Part shown: one piece after another, positions 33,735 to 40,284 of the stretch | How positions within the stretch are numbered: the stretch's first letter is position 1 | Layout of the letters: every line of letters begins with the position of its first letter | Position numbers and translations under genes: made by a program | NCBI GenBank assembly: GCA_016935755.1 | Contig: JAFGQI010000049.1 | Location: 1 to 64,000 of the forward strand | Direction of reading: 5' to 3' | From: Anaerolineales bacterium | GTDB taxonomy: Bacteria; Chloroflexota; Anaerolineae; Anaerolineales; UBA4823 | DNA: 64,000 nucleotides | Notes under the pieces: generated by a model | What the model was told of the DNA's origin: nothing | Seen by the model: only the letters and a program-made list of their open reading frames with translations | The model's database searches: none

Positions 33735-34193
33735 ATGAGAAAATTATTGCATAAAGAGGGTTCTGAAAGCGGCCAGAGCATGATCGAATTTGCCCTCAGC
33801 CTGGTGATGCTGCTGATCCTGCTGGCGGCCCTGGTGGACGGCTCGCGGGTCCTGTTCACCTACCTGGCGCTGCGCGACGCCGCCCAGGAGGGCGCCATCT
33901 TCGCCGCCATCGCCCCCTGCCAGGAGAATTTGGTCGAGCAGCACGTGCTGGGCTCTTCCGCTCTGGTGAACGGTCTGGGGCTGGATCCGGCTACCGATAT
34001 CAATGTATGTATATCCGGCGGCAGCGCCTGCACCGGAACCACCATCCAGGTGGAGGTGATCTATGACAATTTCGAGCTGACCATGCCGCTGCTGGGGGGC
34101 ACGATCTTCACCATCCGGGCTACGGTGCGGGATACGATTGTTACGCCCAAATGCTCGGATGCCTGTTCGCCTGCGCCGGGACCCTGCACTTAA
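33735..34193 (+). CDS. TadE-like minor pseudopilin
   Basis: A 152-residue protein with the TadE signature SESGQSMIEFALSLVMLLIL near the N-terminus, one transmembrane helix, then ALRDAAQEGAIFAAI and a small extracellular domain with paired cysteines. Minor pseudopilins TadE/TadF are processed by the prepilin peptidase TadV/CpaA and take part in Tad pilus assembly. AGGAGGTGAGGT immediately precedes the ATG. It is the third gene of the exported-protein operon. Confidence 0.85.
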   Translation: MRKLLHKEGSESGQSMIEFALSLVMLLILLAALVDGSRVLFTYLALRDAAQEGAIFAAIAPCQENLVEQHVLGSSALVNGLGLDPATDINVCISGGSACTGTTIQVEVIYDNFELTMPLLGGTIFTIRATVRDTIVTPKCSDACSPAPGPCT

Positions 34194-34241
34194 CCCAGGA
34201 TAGAGAATTTATTATCAGCGATTACTTATAAGGAGACTGAG

Positions 34242-35528
34242 ATGGATAAACAACACAGCAAATCTGAAAGCGGCCAGGCGCTGATCTTGATCGTCCTGGC
34301 GATGGTAGCCCTGCTGGGCTTCACCGCCCTGGCGGTGGACGGCACGATGATCTATTCCGACCGGCGCTATGCCCAGAACTCATCCGACGCTTCTTCGCTG
34401 GCGGGCGGGGCGGCTGCCGGGCAGTGGCTGATTGATAATGACATTACTACCTACAACTGGAGCTGCGGCGCGGTGGCCGGCGGCGAGACGGCGGCCAAGC
34501 AGATGGCTGATGATCGCGCCCTGGAAAATGGTTTTGACATTAACCAGTATTGGGATCTGGCCAGCCTGGAGTCCGGTTCGCCGGATGGGAAGATAGGTGT
34601 TTATACCGAATGTCACAGCGGCACTTCCGCGAATGACAACTATATTGATGTACACACCTGGATCACCAACGACACCGAGACGGCTTTCGTCCACTTTGTC
34701 TACAACGGAGTGCGGCGCAACACGGTCGAAGCAGTGGTGCGGGTGCGCCCGCCGCAGAGCCTGGCCTGGGGCTATGCGATTGTGGCTCTAAATACTGATG
34801 CATGCACCGGCAATTTCGGCGTTGGCTTCCAGGGTACCAGTGATACGATCGTCAACGGCGGCGGCATTTTCTCCAATGGATGTTTTAAGACCGGCGGGAC
34901 GTTTTATACCGAAGTCAATGGCGCCGGCGTAAAATACAATCATCTGAAAAACCCCTCTGATGATGATATGGTGATTATTACCGGCGGCGGCACAATCGAA
35001 CAGACCACGGAACAGGTCCCCGCTTCCAGCTACGAGGTGCCGCCGATCGATTGTTCATCAGCAGAATATTACGGCAGCTGGCCCCCGCCGGATGCTTCCA
35101 CCGGCATGGGACCGGGCCTCTACTGCATCACCGGGAATATCAGCATAAATAATAGCGACACGGTCATTGGAAACGCGGTTACGATTGTCGTGATAGATGG
35201 CAAACTGACCATCAATGGTGGGGCGTCGGTTCAACTGACTGCTCCAGCACAGGGTTCGGATCCTGAACCCGCTGTGGAAGGTCTGCTCTGGTACTTACCC
35301 CCGTCAAACGATAATGCGGTCACGATAAACGGTGGAGCGGACTTCGTTTCTGTGGGAACGATCCTGGCGCCAAGCTCATCGATCAGCTATGAAGGCAACG
35401 CAACCGCGGTCTTGACGGGACAGATCATTGGCTGGGATGTCTTTGTCTCTGGCACGGGTGGGAACGGCGTCACTTTTGACGGCGGTGTGACAGCCATGAT
35501 CCCGACGTTTCTAGATTTGTTCCGCTAG
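34242..35528 (+). CDS. TadG-like Flp pilus assembly protein
   Basis: A 428-residue protein. The N-terminal segment SGQALILIVLAMVALLGFTA and VDGTMIYSDRRYAQNSSDAS are hallmarks of TadG/TadE-like proteins (putative Flp pilus-assembly family), with the membrane anchor at residues 10-32. The large external part is rich in Gly/Ser/Thr and beta strands (FSNGCFKTGGTFYTEVNGAG, ITGNISINNSDTVIGNAVTI, SVGTILAPSSSISYEG), resembling right-handed beta-helix surface proteins. It closes the operon and is followed by a strong terminator. AAGGAG precedes the start. Confidence 0.82.
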   Translation: MDKQHSKSESGQALILIVLAMVALLGFTALAVDGTMIYSDRRYAQNSSDASSLAGGAAAGQWLIDNDITTYNWSCGAVAGGETAAKQMADDRALENGFDINQYWDLASLESGSPDGKIGVYTECHSGTSANDNYIDVHTWITNDTETAFVHFVYNGVRRNTVEAVVRVRPPQSLAWGYAIVALNTDACTGNFGVGFQGTSDTIVNGGGIFSNGCFKTGGTFYTEVNGAGVKYNHLKNPSDDDMVIITGGGTIEQTTEQVPASSYEVPPIDCSSAEYYGSWPPPDASTGMGPGLYCITGNISINNSDTVIGNAVTIVVIDGKLTINGGASVQLTAPAQGSDPEPAVEGLLWYLPPSNDNAVTINGGADFVSVGTILAPSSSISYEGNATAVLTGQIIGWDVFVSGTGGNGVTFDGGVTAMIPTFLDLFR

Positions 35529-35535
35529 TTGTTTC

Positions 35536-35579
35536 TTTAACCCAAAACAGCCCACTCGTGTGGGCTGTTTTGGGTTAAA
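35536..35579. terminator. Strong bidirectional terminator (pilin operon and SRP RNA)
   Basis: A perfect 20-base-pair inverted repeat, arms 35536-35555 and 35560-35579 with a TCGT loop; core ACAGCCCAC/GTGGGCTGT with flanking A/T runs on both sides. It lies eight bases after the TadG-like stop and seven bases from the 3' end of the minus-strand SRP RNA gene, so it can serve both. Confidence 0.85.
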
Positions 35580-35585
35580 TTCAAT

Positions 35586-35690
35586 ACCCGGGCAAGCTAC
35601 CCGACGGCACCCAGAATTTCCTCCTTACCGTTGCTTCCTCTCGGACCTGGCGGGGTTCGCAGGTTTCCGCCGCGCCGGACCCACCCGGGC
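35586..35690 (-). ncRNA. ffs: Signal recognition particle RNA (small bacterial type)
   Basis: Read on the minus strand, the conserved helix-8 core is CCAGGTCCGAGAGGAAGCAA, corresponding to the Ffh-binding CAGGTCCG...GGAAGCA motif. It is preceded by GCGAACCCCG and followed by GGTAAGGAGG. The 3' tail GGGTGCCGTCGGGTAGC resembles the E. coli 4.5S tail. The ends CCCGGG at 35689-35684 and 35592-35587 pair to close the hairpin. A canonical promoter upstream predicts the 5' end at about 35690, giving about 105 nucleotides. It works with Ffh to target nascent membrane and secreted proteins. Confidence 0.87.
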
Positions 35691-35696
35691 GGGTCA

Positions 35697-35725
35697 AGCA
35701 TACCTCAGGTAGGGGGGATTGTCAA
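35697..35725 (-). promoter_or_regulatory. Consensus promoter of the SRP RNA gene
   Basis: On the minus strand TTGACA (35725-35720), exactly 17 bases, TATGCT (35702-35697). The predicted start seven bases further lies at the closing helix of the SRP RNA. Confidence 0.75.
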
Positions 35726-35742
35726 TGTCAGGCGCGCCTTGG

Positions 35743-35778
35743 AAACCCCCTGGGGTCTCGCAGACCCCAGGGGGTTTT
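35743..35778 (+). terminator. Perfect hairpin with T-run upstream of the oxidoreductase gene
   Basis: AAACCCCCTGGGGTCT (35743-35758) and its complement (35762-35777) form a 16-base-pair stem with a three-base loop, followed on the plus strand by TTTTG. No plus-strand gene ends nearby, so it may stop read-through from the pilin operon or act as an attenuator for the next gene. Confidence 0.6.
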
Positions 35779-35785
35779 GTCCAGG

Positions 35786-35810
35786 TGGATATTTAACGAT
35801 AAAATATCCA
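35786..35810. promoter_or_regulatory. Palindromic operator-like site overlapping the -10 box of the oxidoreductase gene
   Basis: TGGATATTT (35786-35794) and AAATATCCA (35802-35810) form a perfect nine-base inverted repeat with a seven-base centre. A possible -10 TAAAAT (35800-35805) overlaps the right arm, and the start codon is 17 bases downstream. This is the geometry of a repressor or dimeric regulator site. Confidence 0.45.
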
Positions 35811-35826
35811 GTAGAGATGGTAAAGG

Positions 35827-37818
35827 ATGACTGAGAATAAACCCACACCGGCGAAATCCAGCCTCAGGCTGACCCGCCGCGATTTCCTCAAAATTGCGGG
35901 CCTGGGGGCGGCGCTCAGCGGAGTGCCGCGCTTGATCCGCCGCGAGTCGGGATTGGCTCTATCTGGCGCGAATGCCTCTGTCCTAACCACCTGCGGGGAG
36001 TGCCCGGCGGCCTGCGGCCTGATTGTAAAAACTGTCGAAGGCCGCCCATTCCAAATCGAAGGCAATCCGTCTCACCCGGTCAATCGCGGCAGCCTGTGCC
36101 CCCGCAGCCAGGCCGCTCTGCAGGGCCTGGACAACCTCGAGCGCATCTGCCGTCCGCTGCGCCAGCCCGTGCGCGGCTCAGGCCGCTTTGAGGCTCTGGA
36201 TTGGAACGCCGCCCTGCAGGCGGTCAAGAACGCCATGCAAGAATACCGGCCCAGCCAGGTGGCTTTCCTGCTGGGCCTGTTCCCTGATCACCTGTTCGAT
36301 TTCACCCGCCTGTTGGCGGGGGCCATGGGCGGCGCGTGCGTGCTGCGCTGCAGTCTGGCGGCGGAATTCGAAGGCCGCCTGGCGCTGATGGATGCCTGCC
36401 AGAGGCTCTTCGGGGCCTCCAAAATACCGCATTTTGATCTGGAAAACGCCGGGGTGATTTTCTCCTTCGGGGCGAACTTGACCGAGAGCTGGCTCTCTCC
36501 GGGGGTAAATGCCCGGCGGAGAGGCGGTTATTTGGTGCAGTTTGAGCCGCGCCGGTCGCTGACTGCCGCCAGCGCGGATGAATGGATATCGATCAGGCCG
36601 GGCAGCGAGGCCGTGCTGGCCCAGGCGCTGGGCAGGCTGGCGGCGGCCCGGCAGGGCGATCTGCCCCCCGCCTTTGCCAGCGTCGATCTCGACCGGGCGG
36701 CGCAGCTATCGGGTCTGCCGCTGAGCGAGATGGAGCGCCAGGCGGGCATTTTCGCCAACGCCTCCCACAAGCTGGCGCTCCCTGGTGGGGTATCTCTGGG
36801 CAGCGCCAACGGCGTCCTGGCGGCGGAAGCCATCCTGTCGCTGAACATCCTGGCAGATAACCTGGGCAAGCCGGGCGGGCTGCACTTCTTGCCAGATTCG
36901 CCTGTATACCCGCAGTACAATAACCGGCCCAGCAGCCTGGAAGAGGTCAATGCCCTGGTCGAGCGCATGCGCGCCGGGCAGGTCAAGGCGCTGTTTTTGC
37001 ACGGGGTGAACCCGCTGAAGGACCTGCCCAGACAGCTGGGCTTTGCGCAGGCGCTGGAGCAGGTCGAGCAGGTCATTTTGTTTGCGCCCTGTCTGGATGA
37101 AACGGCTGCTCTGGCGGATGTGGTTCTCCCGGCTCCAACCCCACTGGAATCCTGGGGCTACCAGCGGGCTGGCGCTGCCAGCGACCGCATGGCGCTCTCG
37201 GCCTTGCAGCCGGTGGTCGCCCCACTGGATGGCGCTCGCTCGCCGGTGGATGTGCTGCTGACAGCGGCCCAAATGCTGGGCGGAGGGCTGGCGGCGAGGC
37301 TGCCCTTCCGTGATGAAGTGGATTTTTTGCGGCAATCTGTGGCGGTTTTGGGCGATCAGGGCGGCATCTATCAGGCCTCCGGGATGCCCTCGTTCTGGGC
37401 GCACTGGCTGGAGTATGGCGGCTGGTGGAAGCAGCAGGCGGAGCTGCTCCCGCCGGTTCCGCAGATCTCCTGGGAGCGGCCCTTGCAGGCGGTCGAGATG
37501 CAGCCTGCTGTTGAAGGCGAGCTGCGCCTGATGCCTTTCCTGGATATGGGTGAAGACAGTGGCGAGAACACCTGGGTAGAGATCCACCCGAGCACGGCTC
37601 AGCGGCTGGGGCTGGGGCAGGGCGAACAAGTCAAGGTCGTCTCCCCTCATGGGGAAATCCAGGCGGTGGTTTCTCTCGATCCCGGCGTCCAGCCTGAATT
37701 GATCGCTGTTCCGCTGGGGCGCGGGGCGAACCCGCTGGATCTGCTCGGCGCAGAGCGCAGCGAGGCCGGGGGGCTGGCCTTTATGGAGACGTGTGTCCGG
37801 GTGGCGCCCAGTAGGTAA
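35827..37818 (+). CDS. Molybdopterin-dependent oxidoreductase, Tat-exported
   Basis: A 663-residue member of the DMSO reductase (MopB) superfamily. A twin-arginine signal is at residues 15-35 (LTRRDFLKIAGLGAALSGV). The [4Fe-4S] motif is CGECPAACGL with the fourth Cys in NRGSLCPRSQAALQG. Next are molybdopterin-binding regions (FSFGANLTESWLSPGVNARR, LFLHGVNPLKDLPRQ, VLPAPTPLESWGYQ) and a C-terminal dinucleotide-binding domain (WVEIHPSTAQRLGLGQGEQV). The chain is shorter than nitrate or formate enzymes and resembles the catalytic subunits of polysulfide/thiosulfate reductases or ActB-like proteins. No ferredoxin or membrane subunit gene is adjacent, so its electron partner is unknown. Confidence 0.82.
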   Translation: MTENKPTPAKSSLRLTRRDFLKIAGLGAALSGVPRLIRRESGLALSGANASVLTTCGECPAACGLIVKTVEGRPFQIEGNPSHPVNRGSLCPRSQAALQGLDNLERICRPLRQPVRGSGRFEALDWNAALQAVKNAMQEYRPSQVAFLLGLFPDHLFDFTRLLAGAMGGACVLRCSLAAEFEGRLALMDACQRLFGASKIPHFDLENAGVIFSFGANLTESWLSPGVNARRRGGYLVQFEPRRSLTAASADEWISIRPGSEAVLAQALGRLAAARQGDLPPAFASVDLDRAAQLSGLPLSEMERQAGIFANASHKLALPGGVSLGSANGVLAAEAILSLNILADNLGKPGGLHFLPDSPVYPQYNNRPSSLEEVNALVERMRAGQVKALFLHGVNPLKDLPRQLGFAQALEQVEQVILFAPCLDETAALADVVLPAPTPLESWGYQRAGAASDRMALSALQPVVAPLDGARSPVDVLLTAAQMLGGGLAARLPFRDEVDFLRQSVAVLGDQGGIYQASGMPSFWAHWLEYGGWWKQQAELLPPVPQISWERPLQAVEMQPAVEGELRLMPFLDMGEDSGENTWVEIHPSTAQRLGLGQGEQVKVVSPHGEIQAVVSLDPGVQPELIAVPLGRGANPLDLLGAERSEAGGLAFMETCVRVAPSR

Positions 37819-37910
37819 AGACGCCCGTTGGCGCAGGCGGGCAAGGGGCGGGAATCTTATTAAATCAAGAGCGGTAAAGTCATCGGGGAGAAGTGCTGGT
37901 TACACGAGCT

Positions 37911-38405
37911 TTATTTTGCCGATTCTTCACCCGCCAATGCCAAAATGCGGTGGCGAATGTCATCAGATATCCACATGCCACTTTTATTCAAATGATCCAC
38001 GTAGGGTTCAATACGAGCGGTAAGCCCTTGTGCTTTGGCTTCCAGTAAGATCTTTAATGTTCCCCATACTGTTAGACCTGCGGCTTGAGCTGTTCGACGA
38101 GCTAATAGATCATCCAATAAAAGAATAGACCTTGGGTTTTCAAGCGCCAGAGCCATTGCGGCAAGTTCGCCCGGTCCTAAATCCAAAGCCAACCATTCAG
38201 AAGGCATAGCGTGAGGGTTTTTTATGTGCAACCATTGGTACTCAGAAGGATTAGGCACATCATAACCTTTTTGTTGGCCCTCATTCAGTTCTATCGTTAT
38301 GGCTGTGGGTACCCAAACTCTATCGAATAATTTAGGAAGCCAGTCTATGATACCAATGCGATAGAGATAGAGCAAAGGTGAAGTATTACTAATCGCTTCA
38401 GGCAT
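37911..38405 (-). CDS. DUF3368 PIN-like toxin
   Basis: A 164-residue PIN-fold protein of the DUF3368 family. It has the N-terminal AISNTSPLLYLYRIG strand, the central DLGPGELAAMALALE (conserved Glu), and SILLLDDLLARRTAQAAGL with the paired acidic residues expected in a PIN ribonuclease active site. In type II toxin-antitoxin systems such proteins cut RNA. ATG 38405 overlaps the antitoxin stop (ATGCCTGA); the longer frame from 38423 is less likely. The locus is AT-rich compared with neighbours, suggesting acquisition. Confidence 0.82.
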   Translation of the reverse strand: MPEAISNTSPLLYLYRIGIIDWLPKLFDRVWVPTAITIELNEGQQKGYDVPNPSEYQWLHIKNPHAMPSEWLALDLGPGELAAMALALENPRSILLLDDLLARRTAQAAGLTVWGTLKILLEAKAQGLTARIEPYVDHLNKSGMWISDDIRHRILALAGEESAK

Positions 38406-38649
38406 GTTGGCTTTCCAATTCAATCAACTCAGATTGGAGTGGAAAAACCATGTAGCGCCCTAAACTCAACAGAAACTCCACACGGGGCATCCCTGCAAGT
38501 TCGGCAGCACGACCGGAAGATAGTCGCCCCAATTCATACAGCTTTACCGCTGCTAAAATCCTTAATTCACGCGCAAAAGACACTTCATCTGTTTTTTCTG
38601 CTAGAAGCACCTTTTCGGGAATTTCGAGAATAACTTGTCGCGCGCCCAT
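38398..38649 (-). CDS. UPF0175-family antitoxin
   Basis: An 83-residue protein with the UPF0175 pattern: FARELRILAAVKLYELGRLS then SGRAAELAGMPRVEFLLSLG, a helix-turn-helix-like core. UPF0175 proteins are the usual upstream partner of DUF3368 toxins. AGGAGGACG precedes the ATG. Its stop overlaps the toxin start. Direct repeats AACAGTG in the upstream gap (about 38675-38713) could be operator sites. Confidence 0.82.
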   Translation of the reverse strand: MGARQVILEIPEKVLLAEKTDEVSFARELRILAAVKLYELGRLSSGRAAELAGMPRVEFLLSLGRYMVFPLQSELIELESQHA

Positions 38650-38722
38650 AACGTCCTCCTGATATTATTGTACACTGTTTTGACCTGATTGATGTATAAA
38701 ATTCACTGTTGGTCAGGCCGCC

Positions 38723-38989
38723 TTACGCGACCTCAGACTCCGCCTTTCGCCAAAAATCTTCATGGCCTAAACCTTGTCCATCTCGAACCTGCTGCTCAGC
38801 GAGATCAAGAATGCTCTGAAATTTAGGGGAATAAGCTAACAACAGACGCTCAATTTCATCTTCATCTGTAATGGACAGAAGCACGGCCACAGGTTTGCCA
38901 TTTTTAGTAACAATGACAGGACCCTGCGCGCTTGATTTTAGATAGCTGCTGAATTTCGCCTTTACATCTGCAACGGATGCTATTCTCAT
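38723..38989 (-). CDS. Phd/YefM-family antitoxin
   Basis: An 88-residue protein with the Phd/YefM N-terminal DNA-binding fold: MRIASVADVKAKFSSYLKSS and GPVIVTKNGKPVAVLLSI. The C-terminal 40 residues are helical and would wrap the toxin. Its start overlaps (ATGA) the stop of a RelE-type toxin remnant upstream, so the ancestral operon order was toxin then antitoxin. The antitoxin reads intact although the toxin is broken. Confidence 0.85.
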   Translation of the reverse strand: MRIASVADVKAKFSSYLKSSAQGPVIVTKNGKPVAVLLSITDEDEIERLLLAYSPKFQSILDLAEQQVRDGQGLGHEDFWRKAESEVA

Positions 38990-39186
38990 ATTTCGACCTC
39001 CTCGCCGCCAATAAAGAGACGCCCTTCTACTTTCTCGCCTAACGCCAATATCACTACCTGTTCTTGGTCAGATTCAACTCGATAAAACGCCCGGAAACGA
39101 TTATTGGGGCCAAAACGAAGCTCCCAAAACAAAATGGCGCAGCCGCTGCAGCACCGCAGAGGATGCTGTAACGATTGCCGCCATTT
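38986..39186 (-). pseudogene. Truncated RelE-family toxin gene (C-terminal part only)
   Basis: Translating the minus strand in the frame ending at TGA 38988-38986 gives a short C-terminal piece: FWELRFGPNNRFRAFYRVES, then QVVILALGEKVEGRLFIGGE and EVEI. This is the conserved end of RelE-like toxins that pair with this Phd type. The frame closes at a TAA near 39187-39189. Upstream of the recognisable part (about 39136-39186) the reading is atypical (CCSGCA). The N-terminal half, which would fall in the tRNA-Ser gene, is absent, so the toxin is non-functional. Confidence 0.7.
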
Positions 39187-39190
39187 TTAT

Positions 39191-39280
39191 TGGCGGAGAG
39201 GGAGGGATTTGAACCCTCGTTCCCTTTCGGGAAACACGCTCTCCAGGCGTGCGCGCTAGGCCAGACTACGCGACCTCTCC
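39191..39280 (-). tRNA. tRNA-Ser(GGA) with encoded CCA
   Basis: Minus-strand cloverleaf: acceptor GGAGAGG (39280-39274) pairs with CCTCTCC; D-arm region GTCTGGCCTAGC; anticodon stem CACGC/GCGTG with loop CTGGAGA, anticodon GGA; long class II variable arm TTTCCCGAAAGGGAA; T-arm GAGGGTTCAAATCCCTC; discriminator G, then CCA encoded at 39193-39191. It reads UCC/UCU codons. A toxin-gene remnant lies directly against its 3' end. Confidence 0.95.
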
Positions 39281-39383
39281 AAAAAAGATATTTCATTTGC
39301 CAGGCGGTTTGACCCGCAGGCGTCCAGCATTATACTACAGAAAATAAAAGAATAGAAATAGTTGCTCGCCATCTGGCGGGCAG

Positions 39384-40274
39384 CTATTCCACATTGGCAG
39401 TGGGATGCCGTTTTACATACAGAAACATGGCCTCGTCCCAGTCGCGCTTGAAGCCGGTTTGGCTCAAGATGGGCAGCAGTTCAGGATGCAGCGGCGCCAT
39501 CCACCCGGCTTGCTTGCGCTCCAGCGAACCAGCCAGGCGGCGGAAATCCAGCAGACACTCCGCCAGCTGGTTTGGGCTGCAGGCGATGCATTGAATATAT
39601 GGGATGGGGGGTCCTTCCTCATCCTCGTCATCCCAGGTCGAGAGCAAGCCCTCCCGCCCGCGCCACCACCAGGCCCGGCCAGCCTGGATCGTATCTGCCA
39701 GGTAGACCTCCCGCGGCGGGGCCATGCGCCAGCCCAGTTCCAGCATCCCGGCTGAGAACATCAGAGATGGGCTTTGCCGGATAAATTCGAGCGCTGTCAC
39801 TAAATCAGCTCCCGTGAGGCCGGTAAAAACAGCCTCGGGCAGGGGTTCATCCAGAGCCGGGGCAATGAAAAAACTGATCTCGAGCATCTTTTGGAAACCC
39901 TGCTTTTGGCACAGATGGTGGACTTCCTGGCGGAAAGAGGCTGTGGTCAGGCGCACAGTTCCACTGCCATGCCGCAGCCAGTAGCTGGTCAGATATTCGT
40001 GCAGCTGAGAGGCGATGCCGCGCCCTTCAAACTCGGGATGGACGCGCATCCCTTCCATCCACCAGTCCTCGCTGGAGAGGCGAGCCAGATGAGCCAGGCC
40101 CAGCACCCGGCCTTCGTGCTCGGCGACCACCAGCAAGCCCTGTGAATCGACCAGCCAGCCTTCCCAGGCATGCGGGACGTAATCGTCGCCATCCCAGATG
40201 TTCCTGGTCAGATCGAGCATGTCCGCCTTATCGCTTTGGCGCGCCCGGCGCAGGGTGACTGGCAGCCTTTCCAT
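39384..40274 (-). CDS. GNAT-family N-acetyltransferase
   Basis: A 296-residue protein with a GNAT domain in the first 150 residues: VTLRRARQSDKADMLDL, VVAEHEGRVLGLAHLA and the acetyl-CoA loop VHPEFEGRGIASQLHEYL. A second, unassigned domain follows. It transfers an acetyl group to an unknown amine; substrate not inferable. A longer frame runs to 40352 but overlaps the upstream glycosidase; ATG 40274 starts 11 bases after the glycosidase stop and fits an operon. Confidence 0.78.
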   Translation of the reverse strand: MERLPVTLRRARQSDKADMLDLTRNIWDGDDYVPHAWEGWLVDSQGLLVVAEHEGRVLGLAHLARLSSEDWWMEGMRVHPEFEGRGIASQLHEYLTSYWLRHGSGTVRLTTASFRQEVHHLCQKQGFQKMLEISFFIAPALDEPLPEAVFTGLTGADLVTALEFIRQSPSLMFSAGMLELGWRMAPPREVYLADTIQAGRAWWWRGREGLLSTWDDEDEEGPPIPYIQCIACSPNQLAECLLDFRRLAGSLERKQAGWMAPLHPELLPILSQTGFKRDWDEAMFLYVKRHPTANVE

Positions 40275-40284
40275 AAGCCTTATC

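Noticed and set aside
35980-36110. Selenocysteine in the molybdopterin enzyme
   Set aside because: No in-frame TGA is present; the cluster ligands are ordinary cysteines.
39054-39296. Minus-strand open frame of 80 codons
   Set aside because: It runs through the tRNA-Ser gene and is out of frame with the toxin remnant; no homology visible.
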